From positions 682,001 through 746,000 of the forward strand of contig NZ_CP110629.1 in NCBI RefSeq assembly GCF_026153455.1: a DNA stretch of 64,000 bases. Reading direction: 5' to 3'. Position 1 is the stretch's first letter. Each line of letters begins with the position of its first letter. Positions 37,309 through 46,203 of this stretch are shown here, one piece after another. The stretch is from Marinimicrobium sp. C6131. GTDB taxonomy: Bacteria > Pseudomonadota > Gammaproteobacteria > Pseudomonadales > Cellvibrionaceae. The notes beneath the pieces were generated by a model, which was not told the origin of the DNA, did no database searches, and saw only the letters and a program-made list of their open reading frames with translations. A program made the position numbers and the translations under genes.

Positions 37309-40300
37309 GCGAGGAAAAATCCCGGGCTGACACTCAGGAAGTCAACGACCTCCCCAGTCTGAGTATTCGCCGCCCGATTCTGGTATTGGTCATCAACCTC
37401 CTGATTGCCCTCGCCGGTGCGGCCGCGATTCTCGCCGTGGAAGTGCGTGAACTTCCGAATATTGATTATCCCTTTGTCAGTGTGAACGGCAACTATCCAG
37501 GCGCCTCACCGGAAACCATGGACGCGGAAGTGACCTCCATTGTCGAAGGTGCCGTGGCTCGAGTGACCGGGCTGCGCTCCATTCGCTCGGACAGCGAAGA
37601 GGGAAATTTCCGGATGTCGCTCGAGTTCAATGCGGGCGTGGATCTGAATGATGTGGCCTCCGAAGTCCGTGAAGCGGTCAGCCGTGTGCAGCGTGAGCTG
37701 CCGGAGGATGTTGAGCAACTGACCGTGGTCAAGGCCGACCCCGATGCGCAGTCGATCATCAATATCGCGGCCATCAGTGATTCACTGAGTGAAACCGAAC
37801 TGACGCAGCGAATCGAGCGGGACATCGTCCCGGAGTTGACGTCGGTATCCGGCGTGGCCGACGTGCAGGTGTTTGGCGGGCGTGACCGGATTGTGCGAGT
37901 GGTGATGGACCCGATCAAGCTGGCCAGTTTCGGCCTTGGGGTGACCGACGTGGCCAACGCCCTGCGCAATGCCCCCTACGACGTACCCAGTGGCAGCTAC
38001 CGTTCCAGTGATCAGGAATTGCTGGTGCGAGCCGACGCGACGGCGACCACGGAAGAGGATATTCGCAGCATCATCGTCGAGGGCAATACTCGGGTCGGAG
38101 ACGTGGCCCGGGTGTTTTATACCCCGCGCGACGCCGATTCCCTGGTGCGGTTTAACGGTCAGCCGGTTGTGGGTATGGGCGTGATTCGTCAGGCCCAGTC
38201 CAACACGCTGGAAATTTCCGATGGCATTCGTCGGGTGCTCGGACCACTGGATGAGCGCTTGACCGATGTTGAACTGATCATTACCGAAGACAATGCCACC
38301 TTCATTCGCGGTTCGGTGAAAGAGGTGATCACCAGTCTGTTGCTGACGGTGGCCATCGTCATTGGCACCATCTGGCTGTTCATCGGCTCGTTCCGGGTCA
38401 CCCTGGTGCCGAGTCTGGCGATTCCCATTGCGCTGGTGGGCACCGTGGCAGCCATCTGGGCACTGGGGTTTTCCATCAACATTCTGACGTTGTTGGCGCT
38501 GGTGCTGGCGACCGGTCTGGTGGTGGATGACGCCATTGTGGTGCTCGAGAATATTCAGCGTCGTCGGGGGCAGGGCCTCGGGGCCCGGGCGGCCGCCGTT
38601 CTCGGTACCCGGCAGGTATTTTTTGCGGTGGTGGCGACGACAGCCGTATTGATTTCTGTTTTTGTGCCGATTGCCATTCTGCCCAGCACAGCGGGTCGAC
38701 TGTTCCGCGAGTTTGGTTTTGTATTGTCCATTGCCGTTGCGATCTCCTCGTTCGTTGCCTTGTCGCTGGTGCCGGCGGCGGCCGCGCGCATCTCGCCGGA
38801 GCGTGCCGACCAGCCGCACCCGATTCGCAACAAGCTCACCCGGTTTGGCAATCGGATGACCGGCATCTATAGCTGGATGGTCGATCATGCACTGCGTTAT
38901 GCCTGGACGACGTTCGGCATCGCCCTGCTCATCGTGGCATTGGCCGGCTATGCCTACACTCAAGTGCCCAAGGAGCTGGTGCCCAGTGAGGATCGGGGTG
39001 TGATTTACATCGGTATCAACGGGCCTGAAGGTGTTGGTCTGGATTACATCGAGCGTCAGGCCGGGCAGGTGAGTGAGATCATTCAGCCCATTGTGGATTC
39101 CGGGGAAGCTCGGCTGGCGTTTTCCATTCTCGGCTGGCGCGACCCGAATCGTGCACTGTTTGTTTTGCCTCTGGCTGATTGGAGTGAACGCCGTCGCAAC
39201 CAGCAGGCCATCGCCGCCGAGATTGAGCCCAAACTGAAAGAGTTGCCCGGGGTGACCAGTTGGGTTGGCGCGGGCAACAGTCTGAATATTCGTGGCGGCG
39301 GTCAGGGCTCAACGATTGAGCTGGCGCTGACCGGGCCGGATTACGATGAGATCTACCAGGCGGCGCAAAGTTTCATCAAGGAAGTGGAAACACGCTACGA
39401 TCATATTTCCGATCCAGACCTGGACTACGATCCCAACAAGCCCCAGCTGTCGATCAATGTCGACCGGCGCCGGGCCTCAGAGCTGGGTGTTGAGCTGGCC
39501 GATATTTCCGCCACTCTGCGGGCAATGGTCGACGGGTATGATCTGGTGGATCTGAGTGTCGGCGACGAGGCCATTCCGATTATTCTGGAGTCGGCGACCG
39601 GACAGATTCGCAGCCCCGACGACTTGCTGAACCTGTACATCAGCTCGAGCACGGGGGAGTTGCTGCCGCTGTCGAGCGTGGTGACCCTGACCGAGGAAAA
39701 CATTGCCGCTGAGCTTGAGCGCAATGCGCAACGTCGCTCGATTGAAGTGGAGTTCCAACTGGACTCGGACTACCCTCTGCAGACCGCTGTCGATGATGTG
39801 CGGGCGGTGGCCGCCGATACGCTGCCGCGTGGTATCGGGTTGATCTTTCAGGGCGAAGCGCAAACCCTGGATGAAACCTCCCGTGATGTGGCGCTGACCT
39901 ACATCATCGCCCTGGTAGTGGTATTTCTGGTGTTGTGTGCCCAGTTCGAGAGTTTCACCAGTGCCCTGATTGTCATGGTCACGGTGCCGTTCGGTATTGC
40001 GGCGGCGATTCTGGCCATTCTGATTACTGGCACCAGTATCAATATCTATTCCCAGATCGGGCTGGTGATGCTGATCGGCCTGATGGCCAAAAACGGCATT
40101 CTGCTGGTCGAGTTTGCCGACCAGTTGCGGGATCTGGGGCACGATGTGTACAGCGCGGTGCGCACCGCCGCCATGGTACGTTTGCGGCCCATTGCAATGA
40201 CCCTGATGTCGACCGTGCTCGGCGGTCTGCCGCTGATCCTCAGTACCGGGCCGGGGGCCGAGTCCCGTTGGGCCATTGGCTGGGTCATTTTTGGTGGCCT

Positions 40301-40460
40301 GGGGTTGGCGGCGCTGTTCACACTGTTCCTGACGCCCGTGGTCTATCTCGGCCTCGCGCGCTTTGCCAAACCCCGTGCCGCTGAGGGTGAGCGTCTGCAC
40401 GGCGAGCTGGCCGATGCCGAAGCCATTCCCGACAGCGACGCCGAATGGCGTGCATCCTGA
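37305..40460 (+). CDS. RND efflux transporter (HAE1 family)
   Basis: Proton-driven inner-membrane drug or metabolite exporter, trimeric, with 12 predicted membrane helices and two large periplasmic loops. In 1051 residues the signature helices are clear: N-terminal IRRPILVLVINLLIALAG, TM4 with the proton-relay pair in GLVVDDAIVVLENIQRRRG, and the C-terminal GLMAKNGILLVEFADQLRD. Starts with GTG inside the last codons of the adaptor gene, so translational coupling is likely. The substrate cannot be predicted; it resembles efflux pumps without a dedicated outer channel. Confidence 0.95.
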   Translation: MSEEKSRADTQEVNDLPSLSIRRPILVLVINLLIALAGAAAILAVEVRELPNIDYPFVSVNGNYPGASPETMDAEVTSIVEGAVARVTGLRSIRSDSEEGNFRMSLEFNAGVDLNDVASEVREAVSRVQRELPEDVEQLTVVKADPDAQSIINIAAISDSLSETELTQRIERDIVPELTSVSGVADVQVFGGRDRIVRVVMDPIKLASFGLGVTDVANALRNAPYDVPSGSYRSSDQELLVRADATATTEEDIRSIIVEGNTRVGDVARVFYTPRDADSLVRFNGQPVVGMGVIRQAQSNTLEISDGIRRVLGPLDERLTDVELIITEDNATFIRGSVKEVITSLLLTVAIVIGTIWLFIGSFRVTLVPSLAIPIALVGTVAAIWALGFSINILTLLALVLATGLVVDDAIVVLENIQRRRGQGLGARAAAVLGTRQVFFAVVATTAVLISVFVPIAILPSTAGRLFREFGFVLSIAVAISSFVALSLVPAAAARISPERADQPHPIRNKLTRFGNRMTGIYSWMVDHALRYAWTTFGIALLIVALAGYAYTQVPKELVPSEDRGVIYIGINGPEGVGLDYIERQAGQVSEIIQPIVDSGEARLAFSILGWRDPNRALFVLPLADWSERRRNQQAIAAEIEPKLKELPGVTSWVGAGNSLNIRGGGQGSTIELALTGPDYDEIYQAAQSFIKEVETRYDHISDPDLDYDPNKPQLSINVDRRRASELGVELADISATLRAMVDGYDLVDLSVGDEAIPIILESATGQIRSPDDLLNLYISSSTGELLPLSSVVTLTEENIAAELERNAQRRSIEVEFQLDSDYPLQTAVDDVRAVAADTLPRGIGLIFQGEAQTLDETSRDVALTYIIALVVVFLVLCAQFESFTSALIVMVTVPFGIAAAILAILITGTSINIYSQIGLVMLIGLMAKNGILLVEFADQLRDLGHDVYSAVRTAAMVRLRPIAMTLMSTVLGGLPLILSTGPGAESRWAIGWVIFGGLGLAALFTLFLTPVVYLGLARFAKPRAAEGERLHGELADAEAIPDSDAEWRAS

Positions 40461-40534
40461 CAGTCCGGATCGGAGGTTTGGGCGCCGAATGACACTCCGA
40501 CGTCGAATATCATGGTCCCGATCGGTTCAAACGG

Positions 40535-40570
40535 TTTTGGGGGCGGGTGCTCACACCCGATCCCCAAAAA
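40535..40570. repeat. Hairpin after the RND operon
   Basis: TTTTGGGGGCGGGTG pairs with CACCCGATCCCCAAAA around CTCA with a small bulge. It lies 75 bp after the pump gene; the T-tract is on the wrong side for a clean forward terminator, so the role is uncertain. Confidence 0.45.
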
Positions 40571-40681
40571 GGTGTTAAGCTAGTGATTGGAGCCACGCGG
40601 CGCGGCCGCGTGGGGGAGTTCCTCAACGGCCACATTACTGGCTGCCACAACTCTGGCGATGACGCCAAAAAGGAGGCTGAA

Positions 40682-40990
40682 ATGGCAACATCATCCAAAA
40701 CCACCACCGACAATGGCGCCGAGACGGGCGCTCCTTTCACAGAGAAAACCGTTGCAGCGGCGCACGAAGCGATAGACCGTCTGTCCGAGCGTGTGGCTAA
40801 AACCGAAGAGCGCCTGCGTGGTGCCGCGACCCATGGCCAGCAGAGCTGGACGGAAAAGCAGGAAGAGGTGCGAGCCCAGGTGGAAGGTTCTGTTTCCAGC
40901 GCGCGGGAATACGCCCGGGAAAATCCGTTGATGACGGCGGGTATCGCGTTCGCGGCAGGCCTGATTGTTGCCAATCTGCTTCGCCGCTAA
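40682..40990 (+). CDS. DUF883 family protein (ElaB/YqjD-like)
   Basis: A 102-residue protein with a long charged helix (KTVAAAHEAIDRLSERVAKTEERLRG) and a C-terminal membrane anchor (NPLMTAGIAFAAGLIVANLL) ending RR. E. coli ElaB/YqjD are inner-membrane, ribosome-associated, stationary-phase proteins; the same role here is inferred. AGGAGG at 40671-40676 fixes the start; the frame is open upstream to 40547. Heads a run with YqjE- and YqjK-like genes, the same trio as E. coli yqjD-yqjE-yqjK. Confidence 0.9.
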   Translation: MATSSKTTTDNGAETGAPFTEKTVAAAHEAIDRLSERVAKTEERLRGAATHGQQSWTEKQEEVRAQVEGSVSSAREYARENPLMTAGIAFAAGLIVANLLRR

Positions 40991-41003
40991 TCCGGGGCAT
41001 TGA

Positions 41004-41492
41004 ATGCACGACGGTGAACAGGCAAGAGCCCGGGACCATGGTGGAGAGAGTGACGCAGAGTCTGTGAACGGTGCGGCGAATGAATCGCCGCCGGAATCGT
41101 CGCTTCTGGATCTGGCGACTGCCATGGTCATTCTGATCCGCCAGACGTGGATCGACCGCTGGGCGTTGTTTAAAGCCGAAGCCCGTCTGGCGGCCAGGAG
41201 CCTGGCGTTGATCCTTCTGGTGAGCATGCTTCTGGCGATGACACTGGTACTGGTCTGGGTGTTACTGTTGGCGGTGGCCAGTTACCTGGTCTGGCAGGCG
41301 GGCGTGCACTGGGGCTGGATCGCCGCCGGACTGCTTCTTGCTCAGGGTCTGATGATCATTTATCTGCGCGGGCAGCTCCGGCGACTGCTGCGTTGGCTAC
41401 GTTTTCCGGAAACCCGTCGTGCCTTTGAACGGTTGGCAAGCGAGCATTCATCATCGGAAACGCCTTCTGAGGAAACGGAATCAACGCCATGA
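41004..41492 (+). CDS. Phage holin superfamily/YqjE-like membrane protein
   Basis: 162 residues with a hydrophilic N terminus (about 1-55), an amphipathic stretch RWALFKAEARLAARS, two membrane helices (about residues 70-92 and 95-118) and a charged tail. This is the layout of DUF1469/YqjE proteins, often called phage holin family III without being phage-derived. Gap of 13 bp from the ElaB-like gene and 4-bp overlap with the next gene show an operon. Confidence 0.85.
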   Translation: MHDGEQARARDHGGESDAESVNGAANESPPESSLLDLATAMVILIRQTWIDRWALFKAEARLAARSLALILLVSMLLAMTLVLVWVLLLAVASYLVWQAGVHWGWIAAGLLLAQGLMIIYLRGQLRRLLRWLRFPETRRAFERLASEHSSSETPSEETESTP

Positions 41493-41755
41493 TTACCTCA
41501 CTTCTTCTCAAACGTCAGTCTCGGGAAGTTGCCCGGTTGTCCGTTGCCATTCATCATGAGCGTCGGGTACTCAATGCCCTTCGTCAGGAGGCTCGAGCAG
41601 GGTTGGAATCCCACCTGCGAGGGGGCTGGGCGTTGGCAGGCTGCTTTTCCGCAGGCTTTCTGACCGGCCGCTTTGGTGGCCGGGCTGTCCGAGCGGTGCG
41701 TACGCTTCCGGTGATGCGACTGGCCCGTCAGCTGTGGGCCCACCTGTTGGTGTAA
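41489..41755 (+). CDS. YqjK-like small protein
   Basis: 88 residues; basic, with a central hydrophobic segment (GGWALAGCFSAGFLTGRFGG). It starts within the last codons of the YqjE-like gene (ATGA overlap). Position and size match YqjK of the E. coli yqjDEK operon; sequence resemblance is weak. Function unknown. Confidence 0.7.
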   Translation: MITSLLLKRQSREVARLSVAIHHERRVLNALRQEARAGLESHLRGGWALAGCFSAGFLTGRFGGRAVRAVRTLPVMRLARQLWAHLLV

Positions 41756-41770
41756 GGACTCATCACCCTC

Positions 41771-42889
41771 ATGTTCAAACCGTTCTCATCGCACTTTGGT
41801 CTGCCGCACTTTCAACTGATCGCTTTACTGGTACTCGCCACCATCGCTCTGGTGGCGGCATTGCATGTGGCGTCGCCCATTCTGATCCCCATTACCGTGG
41901 CCTGGCTGCTCAGTGCGCTGCTCGCTCCGGTCATTCGCTATGGCCAGCGTTATCACATTCCGCCCACGCTGTCTGCCCTGGTGCTGATGGCGCTGCTGGT
42001 CTACGGCGTAGTGCTGATGTTCCTGCTGCTGATCGAGCCGGCCGAGCAATGGCTGCAGGATATCCCGGACGTGGTACGCGGCTTTCGGGAAAAGATGTCC
42101 GAGTTCAGTGGCCCCCTGTCCAACCTTCAGGCAGTAACGGAAGAGGTCCGTCAGCTTTACATACTGGGGGATGGCGACAAGATGACCCCGGTCGAAGTCA
42201 AAGTCGAGCGCGAGAGCACACTGGGGTCGTTTGTACTGGCCAATCTTCCGACGCTGTTGGCCGGCCTGACCATCGTGGTCTTTCTGACGTACTTTCTGCT
42301 GGCGGCGGGAGACCGCTTTCTGCGCAAGGCCACGCAACTTGGGGCCAACCTCGGTTCACGGCGTCGCATTGTGCGCATCGCCTACCGAATTCGCCAGGAC
42401 ATTTCCCGTTATCTGGCCACGATCACGGTCATCAACATAACGCTGGGTGCCTGTGTGGCGCTGGCCATGAAGTTGCTGGGCGTACCCAATGCCCTGTTGT
42501 GGGGAATCATGGCCACCTGTTTCAACTTCGCGCCTTACGTCGGCGCGGTGGTGATGGCCGGGATTCTCACACTGGTCGGACTGGCCACCTTCCCGAGCAT
42601 TCCCCAGGCACTGCTGGTACCGGGTGTGTACATGGCACTGTCGGTCACCGAGGGGCACATGATTACGCCGCTGGTGATCGGGCGGCGCTTGGCCGTCACG
42701 CCCACCGCGGTGTTCATTTCAGTGGTGGCCTGGGGCTGGTTATGGGGTGTGGCCGGGGCGCTTATGGCGGTTCCGTTGCTGGCGAGCTTCAAGATCGTCT
42801 GCGAAAATGTGCCGCAGTTGATGCCGATTTCACGACTGCTCGATAACCGCTCCCCCAAGCGTCAACGCCGGTTTTTGCGAGCCCGCTGA
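41771..42889 (+). CDS. AI-2E family transporter (PerM/YdiK-like)
   Basis: Inner-membrane protein of 372 residues with about eight helices, typical of the AI-2E/PerM family: N-terminal HVASPILIPITVAWLLSALL, a hydrophilic periplasmic segment (about residues 100-155), and the C-terminal VGAVVMAGILTLVGLAT and VFISVVAWGWLWGVAGALMA. Family members have been linked to autoinducer-2 export or Na+/H+ antiport, but the substrate of this one is unknown. Lies 15 bp after the YqjK-like gene and overlaps ylqF convergently by 28 bp. Confidence 0.88.
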   Translation: MFKPFSSHFGLPHFQLIALLVLATIALVAALHVASPILIPITVAWLLSALLAPVIRYGQRYHIPPTLSALVLMALLVYGVVLMFLLLIEPAEQWLQDIPDVVRGFREKMSEFSGPLSNLQAVTEEVRQLYILGDGDKMTPVEVKVERESTLGSFVLANLPTLLAGLTIVVFLTYFLLAAGDRFLRKATQLGANLGSRRRIVRIAYRIRQDISRYLATITVINITLGACVALAMKLLGVPNALLWGIMATCFNFAPYVGAVVMAGILTLVGLATFPSIPQALLVPGVYMALSVTEGHMITPLVIGRRLAVTPTAVFISVVAWGWLWGVAGALMAVPLLASFKIVCENVPQLMPISRLLDNRSPKRQRRFLRAR

Positions 42890-43797
42890 CGGCGCAGTTT
42901 GGCTTTCTCTTCCTTCTCGATTCTGGCCCGCTCGTCGGCCTCTCGGGCTTCGGCCTCTTCGCGTTCGGTCATCTCCGGCGTTTCCAGCGTAATGGGGCCG
43001 AGAACCCCGTCCCGCAGTTCACTGATCAACAGGGCGGAGACTTTCTCCAGATCCACCTGGCCGCCCTTGCGCACCGTGCCCCGGGCCCGACCGATGTCTT
43101 CCAGCAGTTCCAGATCGTCGTCGGGCAACGCCGTGAGTCGGTAGCGGGCCTTGAGCGCCTCGGGGTATTGCTGGCCCAGATAGGCTACCGTAAACAGCGC
43201 CACTTCCGGATAGTCAAAGATCTTTTCCTTGATCGCCCCCGTGGCGGCCAGGCGGTATCCGCAACTGGGGGGATTGAGTTTGGGCCACAGAAAACCGGGG
43301 GTGTCGGTCAGTACGACCCGATTGTCCAGTTTGATCCGTTGCTGGGCTTTGGTCACCCCGGCTTCGTTGCCGGTTTTGGCAATTTTGCGCCCGGCCAGGA
43401 TATTGATCAGGGTGGATTTGCCCACGTTCGGAATCCCCATGATCATTGCCTGGGTGTTCCGCGCGCTCAGGTTCCTGTCCGCCAGAATGTCCTGAATCTG
43501 TACCAGCAGTCGACGAATACTCTCGGGCTTGTGGTGCGTGACGGGTAGGGCGGTCACGCCCTGTTCCTGCTCCAGGTGGGCCACCCAGCGCTCGGTCATG
43601 GCCGGGTCCGCCAGGTCGGCTTTGTTGAGCAGCTTGATACACGGCTTGTCACCGCGCAGGGCGGGAATCATCGGATTCTCGCTGGAGTAGGGGATACGGG
43701 CATCGAGCACCTCAATGACCACATCCATATGGGCCATCACCTCCGCAATCTCCTTGCGGGCCTTATGCATGTGTCCGGGAAACCAGTTAATCGCCAT
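42862..43797 (-). CDS. ylqF: Ribosome biogenesis GTPase YlqF (RbgA)
   Basis: Circularly permuted GTPase acting in large-subunit maturation. The 311-residue protein has NWFPGHMHKARKEI at the start, then G4 (LLNKADLADP), G1 (MGIPNVGKSTLINIL) and G3 (LTDTPGFLWP), the permuted order G4-G5-G1-G2-G3. It ends with a highly basic/acidic tail (EKEEKAKLRRQRARKNRR). Length and start match the family. A REP palindrome lies upstream of its start. Confidence 0.95.
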   Translation of the reverse strand: MAINWFPGHMHKARKEIAEVMAHMDVVIEVLDARIPYSSENPMIPALRGDKPCIKLLNKADLADPAMTERWVAHLEQEQGVTALPVTHHKPESIRRLLVQIQDILADRNLSARNTQAMIMGIPNVGKSTLINILAGRKIAKTGNEAGVTKAQQRIKLDNRVVLTDTPGFLWPKLNPPSCGYRLAATGAIKEKIFDYPEVALFTVAYLGQQYPEALKARYRLTALPDDDLELLEDIGRARGTVRKGGQVDLEKVSALLISELRDGVLGPITLETPEMTEREEAEAREADERARIEKEEKAKLRRQRARKNRR

Positions 43798-43884
43798 TCA
43801 ATTCTCTACCAGGCTGCGTGTTCATCGGCGGGGGAGGGCGATTGTGCCCGCAAACCACCCCAACCACAACGGTTGCTTAAGGTT

Positions 43885-43929
43885 GCGTAGGGGCCGAGCG
43901 CAGCGGTATAACCCCGCATCCACCGTAAA
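43885..43929. repeat. REP-like palindrome
   Basis: Nearly identical to the copy at 23260 (GTAGGGGCCGAGCGCAGCGG), with one change in the right part (CATCCACCGT for CATCCGCCGT). Confidence 0.7.
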
Positions 43930-44082
43930 CTAAACCCGTTTCCAGTTGCGCCACCCAAAATTATCGAAATAACAGATACCTCCAACTATTCAAAAATTGT
44001 ATTACAAATCCTTGGCTCGCCATTCCAACCTTGATACCCTCAATAACGCACGATAATAGGATAATAATACGAATGGACCCAC

Positions 44083-44107
44083 AAACCATAACCATAACAG
44101 GTGACCC
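44083..44107 (+). promoter_or_regulatory. Shared CAZyme translation leader (GH43 copy)
   Basis: CATAACCATAACAGGTGACC followed by C and the ATG. The two GH10 genes have ATAACCATAACCAGGTGACC and a close variant directly before their ATG. AGGTGA serves as an unusual ribosome-binding site. Confidence 0.6.
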
Positions 44108-45502
44108 ATGAGAACAGCGATACTCCGTCTACTACCGTCCCTGCGCCGCTTTGGCCTGATGGCGCTACTGTTGGGCGCGACTCCCGCTCTGGCGCTGGAC
44201 CTGACCGGCATTACCAACTCCCATGACCCGTCCACCCTGGTGCGGGATGACGATACCTACTTCCATTTCACCACGGGTAACGGTATCTGGTATTCACGCT
44301 CGACCGACCTGGTTCACTGGGATAACCCCGGCGATATCTTCGGCAGCTCCTGGCCGGCCTGGATCAACGACGCGGTGCCCGGCTTCGAGGGCCACTTCTG
44401 GGCGCCTGATGCCATCCAGATGGGGGATTATTACTACGTTTATTACTCCGTCTCCACCTTCGGCAGTTCCCGTTCCGCCATCGGCGTGGTGCGTACCCCG
44501 TCGCTGAAAAAACCGAACTGGCAGGACCTGGGTGTGGTGGTGCAGTCCTACGGCGGATCGGAGGAAATCAATGCGATTGATGCAGCCCTGTTCCGGGATC
44601 ACGACGGCAAAGTGTATATGTCCTACGGCTCCTGGTTCGGCGGCCTGGGTGTGGCGGAAATCAATCAGAATACCGGTAAGCTCGCCAGCGCCGTCACCAA
44701 AATTTATGGTGGTGGTCACCAGTCCATTGAAGCGCCCTACATTACCCGCAACGGCGATTACTATTACCTGTTCTTCACCCGCGGTCTGTGCTGCCGGGGC
44801 GCGGACAGTACCTATGAAGTGCAGGTGGCCCGCTCCACCAGTGTGTTTGGCCCCTACACCGACGAGCGCAACCTGTTGCCTAACGAGGACGGCAAGCGCA
44901 AAGGGCCCGGCCACATCGGCGTGCTCAAGCAGGACGGTTGTAACTACGTCACCACCCATTACTACGATCTGAATGACGGCGGCAACGCCAAGCTGGATAT
45001 TCAGCGTATGACCTTCTCCGGCGGTTGGCCATCCATGACTCACAACTTCAGTTCCATCACCAGTTGTGGTGGGGTGAGCGAGGGGCTGTATCAGTTCGAG
45101 TCCCAGCTCAGTGGCAAGCTGTTGGAGATTGCCAATGCCGATACCGCCAACGGTGGCAACGTCGTGCAGTACGAGGATAATGGTGGCCTGCACCAGAAAT
45201 GGTATGTGGTGGACCACGGCACCGGTGAATACAGCCTGATCAACGGCCTCAGCCTGAAGGGCATGGATGTGTGGGAAGGCAGTACCTCAGCGGGTGCCAA
45301 TATCGCCCAGTGGGACTACTGGGGCAGTGCCGGACAGCGTTGGCAGATCAACCCGGCCGGTAACTACGTGGAAGTTGAGTCGGTACTGAGCGGCATGGTG
45401 CTGGATGTGGAAGGAAAAAGCACCGCCAACGGCGCCAACATTCTGCAGTGGAACAGCACCGGCGGTACCAACCAACGCTGGACCATGATCCGTCAGTATT
45501 AA
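44108..45502 (+). CDS. GH43 arabinan endo-1,5-alpha-L-arabinosidase with ricin-type lectin domain
   Basis: Secreted enzyme expected to cut alpha-1,5-arabinan. In 464 residues: signal peptide ending near residue 29 (GATPALA), a five-bladed GH43 domain (about 31-318) with catalytic Asp40 (TNSHDPST), Asp158 (INAIDAALF) and Glu208 (QSIEAPYI), and the arabinanase-type motif FFTRGLCCRGADSTY. The C-terminal ricin B/CBM13-like domain (about 326-464) shows the repeated Q-x-W elements (LHQKWYV, AGQRWQI, TNQRWTM). Single gene with its own promoter region. Specificity within GH43 is inferred. Confidence 0.92.
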   Translation: MRTAILRLLPSLRRFGLMALLLGATPALALDLTGITNSHDPSTLVRDDDTYFHFTTGNGIWYSRSTDLVHWDNPGDIFGSSWPAWINDAVPGFEGHFWAPDAIQMGDYYYVYYSVSTFGSSRSAIGVVRTPSLKKPNWQDLGVVVQSYGGSEEINAIDAALFRDHDGKVYMSYGSWFGGLGVAEINQNTGKLASAVTKIYGGGHQSIEAPYITRNGDYYYLFFTRGLCCRGADSTYEVQVARSTSVFGPYTDERNLLPNEDGKRKGPGHIGVLKQDGCNYVTTHYYDLNDGGNAKLDIQRMTFSGGWPSMTHNFSSITSCGGVSEGLYQFESQLSGKLLEIANADTANGGNVVQYEDNGGLHQKWYVVDHGTGEYSLINGLSLKGMDVWEGSTSAGANIAQWDYWGSAGQRWQINPAGNYVEVESVLSGMVLDVEGKSTANGANILQWNSTGGTNQRWTMIRQY

Positions 45503-45516
45503 TCACCAATCTTGTT

Positions 45517-45625
45517 GCGGCGGATGCGGCCTTCGGCCTTATCCGCCCTACGCGTGTCTATACCGCTGCGCTCAGCCGTAGGGGCTGAGCGCAGCGGTAT
45601 TAAGGCCGCATCCGCCGTAACCCAA
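45517..45625. repeat. Composite double REP palindrome
   Basis: Outer arms CGGCGGATGCGGCCTT (45519-45534) and its exact complement (about 45602-45617) enclose a second, perfect palindrome ATACCGCTGCGCTCAGCC with its complement (about 45560-45600). It is located directly after GH43 and combines the two REP subtypes seen singly at 29527/30271 and at 23260/43885. Confidence 0.75.
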
Positions 45626-45705
45626 CCCGAATCTTTCACCGCTAACCTCTAATACGCACTGATGCTCTGCCTTCAAAACACGCCGGTCTTGCCGGAAAGC
45701 TTATT

Positions 45706-46176
45706 TTATTGGGTTCGCTGGAGAGAATACACCCAACCGTCAAACAACTCCCAAAGCCCACCATCAACGATTTCGAAGTAATAGGAAGGATGGTTGTCTT
45801 CCTCCCCAACAGCATACACCTCTAATACTTCTATGAACTTACGATCTATCCCGAGGCCGTAGTGGATACTCCACCGCTGGCTGGGAATCTCTCCCTCTAT
45901 GGAGGTCGCTGGGTAGCACTTGATAGCGTACCGAGGGTTTTCAAAGGTCACTAAACCCGTATTCAGAATTTCCTTCGTAATCAGAACTTCATTCCCTATA
46001 CGTGCCTGGGCCGTGTTTTCATCAGTCAGCCCACCCCGGTATCTATCCGCACTCTGTACCGTGTAGGTATCAAGATAGGAGTCCAGTGGCTTTTCAGAGC
46101 ATGACGCTCGGGTTTCCGCGTTGCATGCAGTGCATAGAAAAACCGCTGCTATGAGCATAACTTTTTGAATTTTCAA
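45706..46176 (-). CDS. Exported small protein next to lysozyme (candidate immunity protein)
   Basis: Not a recognised family. The 156-residue protein starts with an export signal (MKIQKVMLIAAVFLCTAC, Cys18); the box is not a canonical lipobox, so it may be a lipoprotein or be cut after NA. The mature part is mixed alpha/beta with four further Cys-poor acidic stretches (VLEVYAVGEEDNHPSYYFEI). It follows the GH24 lysozyme gene on the same strand after a 27-bp gap, and both genes are markedly AT-richer than their neighbours. The arrangement toxin-then-periplasmic-partner suggests an immunity function; this is inference. Confidence 0.6.
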   Translation of the reverse strand: MKIQKVMLIAAVFLCTACNAETRASCSEKPLDSYLDTYTVQSADRYRGGLTDENTAQARIGNEVLITKEILNTGLVTFENPRYAIKCYPATSIEGEIPSQRWSIHYGLGIDRKFIEVLEVYAVGEEDNHPSYYFEIVDGGLWELFDGWVYSLQRTQ

Positions 46177-46203
46177 TGAAACTTCTCCCTGAAGTACGTC
46201 AGA

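Larger units (their letters stand above)
43798..44107. other. Intergenic region ylqF-GH43 with REP palindrome
   Basis: 310 bp between divergent genes. It holds a REP copy (43885-43929: GTAGGGGCCGAGCGCAGCGG then CCGCATCCACCGT) and, further right, an AT-rich stretch (43960-44080) likely to hold the GH43 promoter. The last 25 bp share the leader ATAACCATAACAGGTGACC with the two GH10 genes. No gene. Confidence 0.6.

Noticed and set aside
41004..41492. Phage holin
   Set aside because: Although such proteins are often labelled holin superfamily, the ElaB-YqjE-YqjK order shows a chromosomal envelope gene set.
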